From the NCBI RefSeq assembly GCF_001634365.1, contig NZ_CP014579.1:310001-374000 (forward strand): DNA of 64,000 nucleotides, read 5' to 3'. Under the pieces are notes generated by a model. It saw only the letters and a list, made by a program, of their open reading frames with translations. It had not been told where the DNA came from and ran no database searches. Each line of letters begins with the position of its first letter. Position 1 is the first letter of the stretch. Positions 1 through 8,488 of the stretch are shown here, in pieces. The translations under genes and the position numbers were made by a program. The stretch comes from Paraburkholderia phytofirmans OLGA172. GTDB lineage: Bacteria > Pseudomonadota > Gammaproteobacteria > Burkholderiales > Burkholderiaceae.

Positions 1-187
1 CGAAGTCGATGTCGAGAGCGGCGGTCACACGTTCAAGAACGGACGGGGCGGCATGGTTGCGCCGCACGCGACTGAAGTGCTACCCGTCGAAAAGATGAAT
101 GCAGTGGCAGCAGGCGCGAAGGTTCACTACAGCGCGATCAGTGACTACGGCGGCGCCATCGAAGGCGACGCGACGCTCGGTCAATAG
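1..187 (+). CDS. Periplasmic fimbrial chaperone, C-terminal part (cut by window edge)
   Basis: The reading frame that begins at base 2 encodes the last 61 residues of a PapD-like pilus chaperone and stops at 185-187. It is nearly the same as the end of the complete chaperone at 5413-6156: over 187 bases I count 13 mismatches. Chaperones of this family bind pilus subunits in the periplasm and deliver them to the usher. Only part of the second immunoglobulin-like domain is present, so the R/K anchor residues of the first domain cannot be checked. The usher gene follows, as expected for a chaperone-usher operon. The start lies upstream of the window. Confidence 0.85.
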   Translation, partial: EVDVESGGHTFKNGRGGMVAPHATEVLPVEKMNAVAAGAKVHYSAISDYGGAIEGDATLGQ

Positions 188-318
188 ACCGCAGCCTTGC
201 CCGCCGGGCGGCAGCCTTCCGCCCACAACTCAACCTTTCTCGCATACGGCGTGCGTTGCACAGGCAACGCACAGGGATGACGCACGCCTGTTGGAAGACA
301 TCGGAAGTCGGTCAAATC

Positions 319-3072
319 ATGAAGCACTCACCTCGCCATCAATCGCAAGTTTGCGCCCGTGAAGTTCCCGATCCGCTCGGCTTGCACCCTATCGCCGCGG
401 TTGTCATGTCGGTGTTCGCGGTCCTGGGAGGCGTCCAGTCGGCGAACGTGAATGCCGCAGAGACGACTTCCGCCCCTGCCGTCCAGTTCGACACGACATT
501 TTTGCGCACCGACCCGACGCAGACCGTGGACGTCTCGCGATTCTCGCAAGGCAACGCGGTGTCCCCCGGCGTTTATCCCGTCGATGTCTTCATGAACGAT
601 ATGCGTGTCGCACACCAGGACGTGCGTTTCGTGGCTGCAAGCGAAGGACAAGGTGCGCATGCATGTCTCAGCCGGCAGATGCTGGAAAAGCTTGGGGTCG
701 ATTTTGCCAAGGTGAATGCGGATAGCAGCGTCAAGGCGGCAGCGCATGTGCCTGCTGACACGGGCGCCGATGCTCATGGAGCGGATAGCAAGCAAGCCGG
801 CGATTCGGCCGTTGCCCATGCAGACGAATGTGTCGATCTTGCCGCCCTGGTGCCGCAAGCGACGGTCGACTTTGATTTTTCAGAGCAGAAGCTGATGCTG
901 AGCGTGCCGCAGAAGTACATGCGCAACGCCGCACGTGGCTATGTGCCGCCTGAGATGTGGCAAAACGGTGTGAACGCGGGTTTCGTGAGTTACAACGCGA
1001 ACACCTACCATACCGCCGGCTCGGGCATGGATTCGACCCAGAGCTATCTGGGCCTGAACGCTGGTGTGAATATTGGCGCATGGCATTTCCGCCATCAGTC
1101 GTCTGTCTCGCAGGCGACCGGCCAGGGCACACAATTCAACAATATCGCTACGTATGTGCAGCACGACCTCACGGCGCTGAAGTCGCAGGTGACGTTGGGC
1201 GACGGTAGCACGACGGGTGATGTGTTCGACAGCGTGCAGTTCCGTGGTGCGCAGATTGCCACCGATGACCGCATGCTGCCCGACTCGCTGCGCGGCTATG
1301 CGCCGGTTGTGCGCGGAACGGCCGAATCGAATGCACGTGTGACCGTCAAGCAGAACAATCAGGTGATCTACGAAACCAGCGTTTCACCGGGGCCGTTCGA
1401 GATCAAGGATCTGTATGCGACCGGTTACGGCGGCAATCTCGATGTGACCGTCACCGAAGCCGATGGACGTACCAAGACCTTTACCGTGCCTTATGCCTCG
1501 GTGGCGCAGTCACTGCGGCCGGGCACCACGCGCTTCTCGGTGACGGCCGGGCAGTTGCGTAACGACAGCCTTGAAAACAAGCCGAACTTCGCGCAGTTCA
1601 CGTTGCAGCGCGGTTTGACGAACATGCTGACGGCCTACGGCGGCGGCATAGCGGCGAATGGTTACGTGTCGGCCGACATCGGCGTGGCGCTCAACACGAA
1701 ATTCGGTGCGGTTTCCGCCGACGTGACGGGCTCTCAGACTCAGGTTCCGAACCAGAGCACGATGCGCGGCACGAGCCTGCGTATCGGTTACAACAAATTC
1801 GTTGACTCGACCGATACGAATATTGCGGTTGCAGCGTACCGCTATTCGACGGCTGGCTTCATGAATCTGTCGGATGCCGCATCGGTGCGCGATCAGGCAA
1901 TGCGGGGTGGCGATATCAATTCGGTCTATCGGCAGAAGAACCGTTTTCAGCTCACGGTTAACCAGAATTTCAAGGATCACGGCAGCGTGTTTCTGAGCGC
2001 ATCCGCGCAGCAGTACTGGAACCACAGCGGCAGCGATACGTTCTATCAGGCCGGCTACACGAACAGCTACAAATACGGCACCTACAGCGTGACCGCAGGT
2101 CGCACGCGAAACTCGGACGGCTCGATGTCGAACCAGTACATGGTCAGCACGACGATCCCGCTGGGTCATAGTCAGCATGCGCCGCTGATGTCGACAAGCC
2201 TGTCGAGCTCGGGTGGCAGCACCAGTATGCAGGCCAACGTGAGTGGCTCGCTGGGTGATAACAACCAGTATTCGTACAACGCGTACGGTACGTATGGGGC
2301 TGGTAACGGCAGTAGTTCGTCCAATACGGGTGTGAGCGGCACGTACCGCGCGCCGTATGCGCAGATGACCGCCTCGGCAAGTGCGGGCTCGGGTTCACGC
2401 CAGGTGTCGGCCGGTATCAGCGGATCAATCGTCGCGCATCCTGGTGGCGTGACGTTGTCGCAGACGGTTGGCGATACCTTCGGGATTGTCGAAGCGCCGG
2501 GTGCAGAAGGTGCAAGCGTGTCGAGTGCGTCGGGTGTCAAGATCAACAGCCGGGGTTATGCGGTGGTGCCGTACCTGACGCCTTACGGGATGAACACGGT
2601 CGATATCGACCCGAAGGGCACGTCGACCGATGTCGAGTTCCAATCGACTTCAGAGCAGGCCGTGCCGCGGCTTGGCTCTGTAGTGATGCTCAAGTACAAG
2701 ACGGTGAATGGACGTGCAGCGTTGATTCGCGCGCCGCAACTCGGTGACAGGGCGTTGCCGTTTGGCGTGGATGTGGTGGATGGCAATGGACACACAGTGG
2801 GTGTGGTGGCTCAGGACAGCCGGATTTTTGCGCGAGGTCTGGAAGACAAAGGCTCGCTGTTCGTGAAGTGGGGCGCGGCAGCGTCTGAGCAGTGCCAGAT
2901 TGATTATGTGCTGCCGAAGTCGACGGGCAAGGCGGGTGCTGCATACACGTCAGTGCAGGGACATTGCCTTGGCACAGGGGAATCGCTTCAGGCGGCATCC
3001 GCGACGGGTCGCGAAGAGCAGAGTCACGTTGCCGGGTCGAATCCTGACCATGCAGTAGAACAAGCACATTGA
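319..3072 (+). CDS. Fimbrial outer-membrane usher (FimD/PapC family)
   Basis: About 917 residues, near the normal size for ushers, which form the outer-membrane pore that assembles chaperone-delivered pilins. I chose ATG 319, which has GGAAG upstream and gives a signal peptide ending near NVNA (residue 46). ATG 277 and TTG 256 are in frame but would precede that signal with polar sequence. The N-terminal chaperone-binding domain carries an Ala/Asp/His-rich insert near residues 130-165. The plug domain, with the motif YETSVSPGPFEIKDLYATGY, lies in about residues 325-405 of the barrel, and the two C-terminal domains follow, with a Cys pair (SEQCQIDY and QGHC). It is the only usher in view. The second copy of this locus lacks one, so both adhesins here may depend on it. 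Confidence 0.93.
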   Translation: MKHSPRHQSQVCAREVPDPLGLHPIAAVVMSVFAVLGGVQSANVNAAETTSAPAVQFDTTFLRTDPTQTVDVSRFSQGNAVSPGVYPVDVFMNDMRVAHQDVRFVAASEGQGAHACLSRQMLEKLGVDFAKVNADSSVKAAAHVPADTGADAHGADSKQAGDSAVAHADECVDLAALVPQATVDFDFSEQKLMLSVPQKYMRNAARGYVPPEMWQNGVNAGFVSYNANTYHTAGSGMDSTQSYLGLNAGVNIGAWHFRHQSSVSQATGQGTQFNNIATYVQHDLTALKSQVTLGDGSTTGDVFDSVQFRGAQIATDDRMLPDSLRGYAPVVRGTAESNARVTVKQNNQVIYETSVSPGPFEIKDLYATGYGGNLDVTVTEADGRTKTFTVPYASVAQSLRPGTTRFSVTAGQLRNDSLENKPNFAQFTLQRGLTNMLTAYGGGIAANGYVSADIGVALNTKFGAVSADVTGSQTQVPNQSTMRGTSLRIGYNKFVDSTDTNIAVAAYRYSTAGFMNLSDAASVRDQAMRGGDINSVYRQKNRFQLTVNQNFKDHGSVFLSASAQQYWNHSGSDTFYQAGYTNSYKYGTYSVTAGRTRNSDGSMSNQYMVSTTIPLGHSQHAPLMSTSLSSSGGSTSMQANVSGSLGDNNQYSYNAYGTYGAGNGSSSSNTGVSGTYRAPYAQMTASASAGSGSRQVSAGISGSIVAHPGGVTLSQTVGDTFGIVEAPGAEGASVSSASGVKINSRGYAVVPYLTPYGMNTVDIDPKGTSTDVEFQSTSEQAVPRLGSVVMLKYKTVNGRAALIRAPQLGDRALPFGVDVVDGNGHTVGVVAQDSRIFARGLEDKGSLFVKWGAAASEQCQIDYVLPKSTGKAGAAYTSVQGHCLGTGESLQAASATGREEQSHVAGSNPDHAVEQAH

Positions 3073-3217
3073 ACTGACTTTTAGAACGGCAAGTGCCTGG
3101 TGGAAGGCCTTGCCAGGAGGTACTCGTGCTCACTGTCAAATATCGTTGTGTTTCGAGTATCGGGACAATTGCAGGACCGTAGGAAAAGTAAATCTTACAC
3201 CGCAAGGAATGGACATC

Positions 3218-4297
3218 ATGAAATTCGAATCTGGAATGGCAAGTAAACTAACGCGATTCATCATAGCGGACCGTCAGGGAATGGGGCGGTTGGGGCTGCT
3301 GCTCGCATGTCTCGCGTTGCTTCTAGTGGGACCCGAGGCGCACGCTGATTGCTCTGCGAAAGGGTCGCTCGGCACCACGCAGGTCAGCTTCCCGGCGACA
3401 ATTTATGTACCGCCCGATGCCGCCAATGGTACTGTACTCGCTACTACAGGAGCTGTTGCTGTGACAGGGGCAACAGCCAACACGCAATACGCGAACTGTA
3501 CTGGAAGTGGCAGTCTCTATTGGGCGATAGCCGCTGGGCCGGTTGTCGCCGATCGGATTGGCACAACGTCTGTACCAGGAATAGGCTATACGACTTCACT
3601 ATCGGGCGGAGGTTTCAGTGACGACATTAATATGGATACCAAACTCAACGCGGCAAATATTCCTGGCGGACTTGGTATGCCTAAGTTCACCTCTCAGTTG
3701 TATGTCACGGTCAATCTAGTCAAGACCGGGCCCATCACGCCCGGCAAGCTTTCGCTGAACCCTAGCGGAACTGGCACTCCCGGTCGTGCTGGAGTTTTTT
3801 TCGCAGGCGACGGCGGTAGCATAGTGTTCACGGTGACGATGCTCAGCAACGTCTCGTCCGTTAGTTCAGCGGCGTGCACCGTGACAACGCCTTCGCCCAA
3901 CGTCCCGTTGGACGCCATCAGTACGAGCGCGCTGACGGGGGTTGATTCTACTGCCGGCGAGAAGTCTTTTCCAATCAAGCTCAATTGCCCGAGTGCCGAA
4001 ACTAAGGTCTATATTACTTTGACGGATAACGCTAACCCAGCCAATACAAGCACCACGCTTTCTCTGAAATCAGGCTCAACCGCGAGTGGCGTCGGGCTCC
4101 AGGTGCTCAACGCAGGTACGCCGGTCGCGTTCGGACCGGATTCAGCGGCACCCGGCAACAAGAATCAGTGGCTGGTGGGCACCTCTTCCGAAGGTCCGAT
4201 GACCATCCCGCTCACAGCGAGATACGTCCAGACGGCCACCAAAGTCAAGGCTGGTACCGTCAACGGCGTCGCAACCTTTACGATGTCATATCAATAG
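3218..4297 (+). CDS. Fimbrial tip adhesin / minor pilin 1
   Basis: 359 residues with a signal peptide cut after AHA (residue 43). ATG 3218 has AAGGA nine bases upstream; ATG 3209 overlaps that ribosome-binding site. At this length it suggests a two-domain FimH-like tip subunit: an N-terminal receptor-binding domain (about residues 44-210, starting DCSAKGSLG) and a C-terminal pilin domain (about 215-359) with Cys pairs and the terminal motif TFTMSYQ, where the aromatic near the end is typical of subunits that complete a neighbour by donor strand. The motif VKTGPITPGK recurs in the paralogue at 6367-7461. It lies 145 bases after the usher, and a small hairpin (GGCAAG 3088-3093 with CTTGCC 3109-3114) sits between them. 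The ligand is unknown. Confidence 0.82.
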   Translation: MKFESGMASKLTRFIIADRQGMGRLGLLLACLALLLVGPEAHADCSAKGSLGTTQVSFPATIYVPPDAANGTVLATTGAVAVTGATANTQYANCTGSGSLYWAIAAGPVVADRIGTTSVPGIGYTTSLSGGGFSDDINMDTKLNAANIPGGLGMPKFTSQLYVTVNLVKTGPITPGKLSLNPSGTGTPGRAGVFFAGDGGSIVFTVTMLSNVSSVSSAACTVTTPSPNVPLDAISTSALTGVDSTAGEKSFPIKLNCPSAETKVYITLTDNANPANTSTTLSLKSGSTASGVGLQVLNAGTPVAFGPDSAAPGNKNQWLVGTSSEGPMTIPLTARYVQTATKVKAGTVNGVATFTMSYQ

Positions 4298-4392
4298 TTT
4301 CTGACAGGGCGGCAATCTGCCGCCCTTCGTATCTGCCCGGGAATCATTGCGGCGGTACAGCATCTGCCCCTGAATCCTCATTTCCCGCCGGC

Positions 4393-5066
4393 CGCCCCCA
4401 TGACGTGTATCATTCGTTCCCTGCGCTGTTCTGTGCCGGCAATTCCCGCATTTCCAAACGCTCGTTCGTAACCTGGTTGCGACGCGGCGGAGTCGCCATT
4501 GTGACGCGGGTCTCAGATCCAACTCCCGCAGCTCGACGCCGCCGCGCCAGACGTGGCAGACCCGAGGCCACAAGCTTCCGGACACCGCCCGAACCTCTAT
4601 CCGTGACCGCCAGACCCGATGTCAGTCTCCGGACTCAAGCGCCGCCGCACGTTCGCGGTCATTTCCCACCCGGACGCGGCCAAGACCACGCTCACTGAAA
4701 AGCTGCTGCTGTTCTCGGGCGCGATTCAGATCGCCGGTGCCGTGAAGGGCCGCAAGAGCAATCGCTACGCGACCTCGGACTGGATGGAGATCGAAAAGCA
4801 GCGCGGCATTTCCGTCGCCAGTTCGGTGATGCAGTTCGAGTACGGCGACGCCGTCATCAACTGCTCGACATCCCGGGCCACGAGGACTTCTCCGAAGATA
4901 CCTACCGTGTGCTGACGGCGGTCGACGCCGCCGTGATGGTGATCGACGACGCGAACGCTGAAGCTGCTCGAAGTCTGCCGCAGCCGCAAGACGCCGATCG
5001 TCATGGGCAAGGAATTCCAGGGCGTTTACGACATTCCGCATGACCCGGTGCGGTTGTTTCGTGCCG
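4393..5066 (+). repeat. Duplicated segment: prfC upstream region plus prfC 5' part (copy 1)
   Basis: This stretch matches 7685-8488 from the shared bases CCGCCCCCATGACG onward, across about 220 bases of prfC upstream sequence and into the gene. Matching stops near 5066. Copy 1 is the decayed partner: it carries point changes, a one-base loss, a small deletion and a deletion of more than 100 bases relative to copy 2. Because a fimbrial chaperone and adhesin also lie before each copy, the whole block (chaperone to prfC 5' end) reads as one old tandem duplication. Confidence 0.88.
4619..5066 (+). pseudogene. Decayed 5' fragment of prfC (RF3 GTPase)
   Basis: The frame starts like intact prfC ([20 protein letters not shown]) and then decays. 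Against the intact gene at 7915-9516: the P-loop Gly of DAGKTT is changed to Ala (GGG to GCC), one base is lost near 4861 (AACCTGCTC has become AACTGCTC), which shifts the frame, about 17 bases are missing after the GTPase Asp segment near 4948, and more than 100 bases are missing near 5003. Similarity ends near 5066, so the tRNA-mimic and later domains are absent. It cannot make a working release factor. It is a by-product of the fimbrial-locus duplication and marks the end of the first repeat unit. Confidence 0.9.
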
Positions 5067-5412
5067 TGCCCGTCATTTCTATGCTGTGTTTAGGCGGACC
5101 GACAGCGAATACGAAACCACACCGTTCACCGAAGTCTAACTGAACCAGTTCGCGATCCTCTACGAAGATTGCTTTATTAGGATTCGTTTGTAGAGTGCAT
5201 TTGATGATCTGCCAGACGGTAGGTTTTTATCTGCCTTGCATACAAAAATTTAGGCGCTCTCCACATTCTATGGTGAACAGATTGTACTGAATTTTTACTA
5301 TTGCTTAGTACAATGAACGACGCAGTATCAGTAATCGTTGACCGGAGGCGTTAAATCGGGTGAACGACTTTTTAACGGTTATTTTTCAAAATTAAATTTA
5401 AAGGTGATAGTG
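5067..5412 (+). promoter_or_regulatory. AT-rich promoter region of the second fimbrial unit, with inverted repeat
   Basis: After the prfC remnant the sequence becomes clearly AT-rich up to the second chaperone. It contains a perfect 8-base inverted repeat, ATTGTACT (5281-5288) and AGTACAAT (5307-5314), separated by 18 bases. TACTAT at 5296-5301 inside the spacer could serve as a -10 box. The layout fits a dimeric regulator or an H-NS-type silenced fimbrial promoter, but no regulator gene is nearby and the promoter call is my inference. The first copy of this region is outside the window. Confidence 0.5.
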
Positions 5413-6156
5413 ATGAAACTGCTCAAAAAAATGACGTCGGGAATCGGTTTTGCCTGTGCGCTGCTTGCTGGCAGCGCACAGGCAAGCGTGACGATCGGCG
5501 GTACGCGAGTGGTGTATCCGCTCGAGCAGCGCGAAGTCACAGTCAAGCTGGATAACGACAGCAACAGCCCATCGCTCGTGCAGGTATGGATGGACGATGG
5601 CAACGCGGAGGCGAAACCAGGGGATATCAAGGTGCCGTTTGTGATTACGCCGCCGATCTTCCGCATGGATCCAAAGAAAGCGCAGACGCTGCGCGTGATG
5701 TATAGCGGCGAAGCGTTGCCGCAGGATCGCGAATCGGTGTACTGGCTCAATGTGTTGGACATTCCGCCGAAGGCCGACGCAGCGCCCGACGCCAACGTGC
5801 TGCAGCTTGCCTACCGCACCCGCATCAAGGTGTTCGTGCGTCCGGCCAAACTGCCGGGCAAGGCCGAAGACGCCCCGGCACAGTTGAGTTGGAAGGTCGC
5901 CGCGTCGCCGGATGGCAAGGGTCAGGCGGTGAGCGTATCGAATCCGACGCCGTACTACGTGTCGTTCAGCGAAGTCGATGTCGAGAGCGGTGGTCACACG
6001 TTCAAGAACGAACGGGGTGGCATGGTTGCGCCGCACGCGACAGAAGTGCTGCCGGTCGAAAAGATGAATGCAGTGGCAGCAGGCGCAAAGGTTCACTACA
6101 CCGCGATCAGTGACTACGGCGGCGTCATTGCCGGCGACGCGACGCTCGGCCAATAG
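5413..6156 (+). CDS. Periplasmic fimbrial chaperone (PapD family), complete copy
   Basis: 247 residues, starting at ATG 5413 behind AAGGTG. TTG 5338 is in frame but would put a poorly conserved leader before the signal peptide, which ends at AQA before SVTIGGTRVVYP. Two immunoglobulin-like domains follow. The first carries the family Arg (TRVVYP) and the basic strand-G segment RTRIKVFVRP that pins the pilin C-terminus. The segment ESVYWLNVLDIPPK is the usual chaperone signature. The last 187 bases match the truncated chaperone at the window start. No usher follows, so this chaperone probably works with the usher at 319-3072 or another elsewhere. Confidence 0.92.
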   Translation: MKLLKKMTSGIGFACALLAGSAQASVTIGGTRVVYPLEQREVTVKLDNDSNSPSLVQVWMDDGNAEAKPGDIKVPFVITPPIFRMDPKKAQTLRVMYSGEALPQDRESVYWLNVLDIPPKADAAPDANVLQLAYRTRIKVFVRPAKLPGKAEDAPAQLSWKVAASPDGKGQAVSVSNPTPYYVSFSEVDVESGGHTFKNERGGMVAPHATEVLPVEKMNAVAAGAKVHYTAISDYGGVIAGDATLGQ

Positions 6157-6366
6157 AGCACAGCCGTTCGCCAAACAGAACAAACACATCGAACTGATTT
6201 TTAGAACGGCAAGACCGTCGCATGGAGCGTAGTGGACTCGGTTTGCGGGAACTGATCGGAGTATTTGCTACGAGCCGACCCGGCAGGGGTGAGGACGAGT
6301 CCGCCCCTACTTTTGTGGGCAGAGGGGCCGCTGACTGCGGCATTTGCAGATACAGGAATGAACGAA
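6157..6366 (+). other. Scar of a lost usher gene between chaperone 2 and adhesin 2
   Basis: Bases 6177-6213 match 3057-3093 with three mismatches. In copy 1 that stretch is the last codons of the usher plus the following spacer. In copy 2 it lies only about 20 bases after the chaperone stop. The simplest reading is that the second unit once held an usher that was deleted almost completely, leaving its 3' end. The rest of the gap to the adhesin start (6214-6366) shows no gene. Confidence 0.8.
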
Positions 6367-7461
6367 ATGATGAAGATACTGAAAGCGCTGACAGGTGCCG
6401 TGAAGTCGCATTGGCGCCGCGGGTTGTTGGGGATGGTTGTACTGGCGTGCTCTACTGCTGCTTGGGCTTCAAGTTGTTCGGGGCGCGCGAGTACCATTAC
6501 TTTGACCCCGCCGGCAGCAATCGCCATCCCCCGGGATGCCGTAGTGGGCACTCTGCTCACCAGCTGGATAGCGTCAACTGCTGACTCCAACTGGTACCAA
6601 TGCACTGGGACCAGCGGCAGCGATATGGCGGGGGTTGCATTTGAGCCGCTGTTACAGACGCCCTCGGGACTAACCATTTCCAGTGGCGGGGTTAGATACA
6701 CGGTCTTCAATACTAGCGTTGCCGGAGTCGGTATCGCTGTAGGTGTGTCTGGAATCAGTGCTTGTAGCACGAGTGCATTTCGAGATCTCGGAACTCCAAA
6801 CAGTGGCATTACTCTAGTACCCGCGCCTTGGGTCTTTACCAATGGCTGTACCGTGGGTAGCGGACCCGCGAATGTCGGTGGTCAGGCGCAGATTGCTTTT
6901 GTTAAAACCGGCCCAATTACGCCTGGTACGGCCAGTGGAGGTGTCCTTTTTGAAGCTGCTGCAGTCGTAGGACCGTTCAGTACGGGAGCCACTCTCGTGA
7001 GCGGAATGCGCAAGTCGTTTAAAGTGGATTCGATAAGTTTTACTGTTGGGTCTTGCACTATTCCAGATATGCCCGTATCGATGGGATCATACAAGGCTTC
7101 CACCTTCACGGGTCCGAATTCGTCGTCCAACCCAATCGATTTCAGCGTGGCCGTCAATAGCTGTCCGGCGGGATTAAATGGGATCCAGTATTCATTCGAC
7201 GCCCCGAGTGGCGTGATTAATGCAACCGCCGGTGTGATTGCATTGTCAAGCAATTCTACTGCGACGGGTATCGGTCTGCAGCTCAAGGATAATTCTGGTA
7301 ACGCGCTGAAGTACAACACGAATTACACTTTGAGCAGCTACAACAAATCCACCGGTGGTTCGTACACGATTCCGTTGAAGGCTTCGTACTATCAGACCGG
7401 GAAAGCCGTAACCGCGGGCTCAGCGAACGGGACACTGACTATCACGATGACCTACCAGTAG
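6367..7461 (+). CDS. Fimbrial tip adhesin / minor pilin 2 (paralogue)
   Basis: 364 residues with a signal peptide ending at AAWA before SSCSGRAS. The start is aligned with adhesin 1: CAGGA at 6352-6356, an out-competed ATG 6358, then ATG 6367. Its two-domain design matches adhesin 1: a variable N-terminal half, the shared motif VKTGPITPG near residue 180, and a C-terminal pilin domain ending LTITMTYQ. The N-terminal halves have diverged strongly while the C-terminal ends stay similar, as expected if receptor specificity changed while the polymerisation domain was kept. GC content is lower than in neighbouring housekeeping genes. The ligand is unknown. Confidence 0.82.
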   Translation: MMKILKALTGAVKSHWRRGLLGMVVLACSTAAWASSCSGRASTITLTPPAAIAIPRDAVVGTLLTSWIASTADSNWYQCTGTSGSDMAGVAFEPLLQTPSGLTISSGGVRYTVFNTSVAGVGIAVGVSGISACSTSAFRDLGTPNSGITLVPAPWVFTNGCTVGSGPANVGGQAQIAFVKTGPITPGTASGGVLFEAAAVVGPFSTGATLVSGMRKSFKVDSISFTVGSCTIPDMPVSMGSYKASTFTGPNSSSNPIDFSVAVNSCPAGLNGIQYSFDAPSGVINATAGVIALSSNSTATGIGLQLKDNSGNALKYNTNYTLSSYNKSTGGSYTIPLKASYYQTGKAVTAGSANGTLTITMTYQ

Positions 7462-7684
7462 CAGGGGGCGCACGAGTTGCGAGAGAGCGAACGGCATGGT
7501 CGCGCCCAGATAAGATTGCATGTTGTTGCTCATGCCGTTCAGTTGGCACTGGACGGCGTTTTCGTTTGTATGGCTGGTGTTGCACGGCGATAGCGCACCG
7601 TCCGGCGCAAACGGTTGCTGCTGACTTTGCTGAGCAACCGTCGACGCTTTAAGGCGCCCGATATCGTCGCCGTTTGCGGCGGCC
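7462..7684. other. Gap with possible remnant of a minus-strand gene
   Basis: No intact gene. Read on the minus strand, about 7462-7690 stays open in one frame and gives protein-like sequence with two Cys (for example QPFAPDGALSPCNTSHT and NNMQSYLGATMPFALSQL), but there is no convincing start: a stop lies just upstream in the duplicated prfC leader. It may be the tail of a gene cut by the duplication event. I do not recognise a family. Confidence 0.3.
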
Positions 7685-8488
7685 CGCCCCCATGACGTGT
7701 ATCATTCGTTCCCTGCGCTGTTCTGTGCCGGCAATTCCCGTATTTTCAAACGTTCGTTCGTAACCTGGTTGGTTGCGGTGCGGCGGAGTTGCCATTGTGA
7801 CGCGGGTCTCCGACCCAACTCCCGCAGCCCACCGCCGCCGCGCCAGACGTGGCAGACCCGAGGCCACAAGCTTCCGGACACCGCCCGAACCTCTATCCGT
7901 GACCGCCAGACCCGATGTCAGTTTCCGAACTCAAACGCCGCCGCACGTTCGCGGTCATTTCCCACCCGGACGCGGGCAAAACCACGCTCACTGAAAAGCT
8001 GCTGCTGTTCTCGGGCGCGATTCAGATCGCCGGTACCGTGAAGGGCCGCAAGAGCAATCGCTACGCGACCTCGGACTGGATGGAGATCGAAAAGCAGCGC
8101 GGCATTTCCGTCGCCAGTTCGGTCATGCAGTTCGAGTACGGCGACGCCGTCATCAACCTGCTCGACACGCCGGGCCACGAAGACTTCTCCGAAGATACCT
8201 ACCGTGTGCTGACGGCGGTCGACGCCGCCGTGATGGTGATCGACGGCGCCAACGGCGTCGAAGCGCAAACGCTGAAGCTGCTCGAAGTCTGCCGCAGCCG
8301 CAAGACGCCGATCGTTACCTTCATCAACAAACTCGACCGCGAAGTGCGCGAGCCTCTCGAACTGCTCGACGAAATCGAGCAGCATCTGGGCGTCGCCGCC
8401 GTGCCGTTCACGTGGCCGATCGGTATGGGCAAGGACTTCCAGGGCGTCTACGACATCCAGCACGACCAGGTGCGCCTGTTCCGCGCCG
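7685..8488 (+). repeat. Duplicated segment: prfC upstream region and 5' part (copy 2, intact)
   Basis: Partner of 4393-5066. The shared part covers the probable prfC promoter/leader (7685-7914) and the first part of prfC. This copy keeps the reading frame and the P-loop, so it is the functional one. Confidence 0.88.

Noticed and set aside
4168..4698. 176-residue plus-strand frame over the duplicated prfC leader
   Set aside because: It crosses the adhesin end, the gap and the pseudogene start, has Arg/Pro-rich random composition and no ribosome-binding site.
5281..5314. Phase-variable invertible promoter switch
   Set aside because: Arms are only 8 bases with an 18-base spacer and no site-specific recombinase is nearby; a regulator site is likelier.
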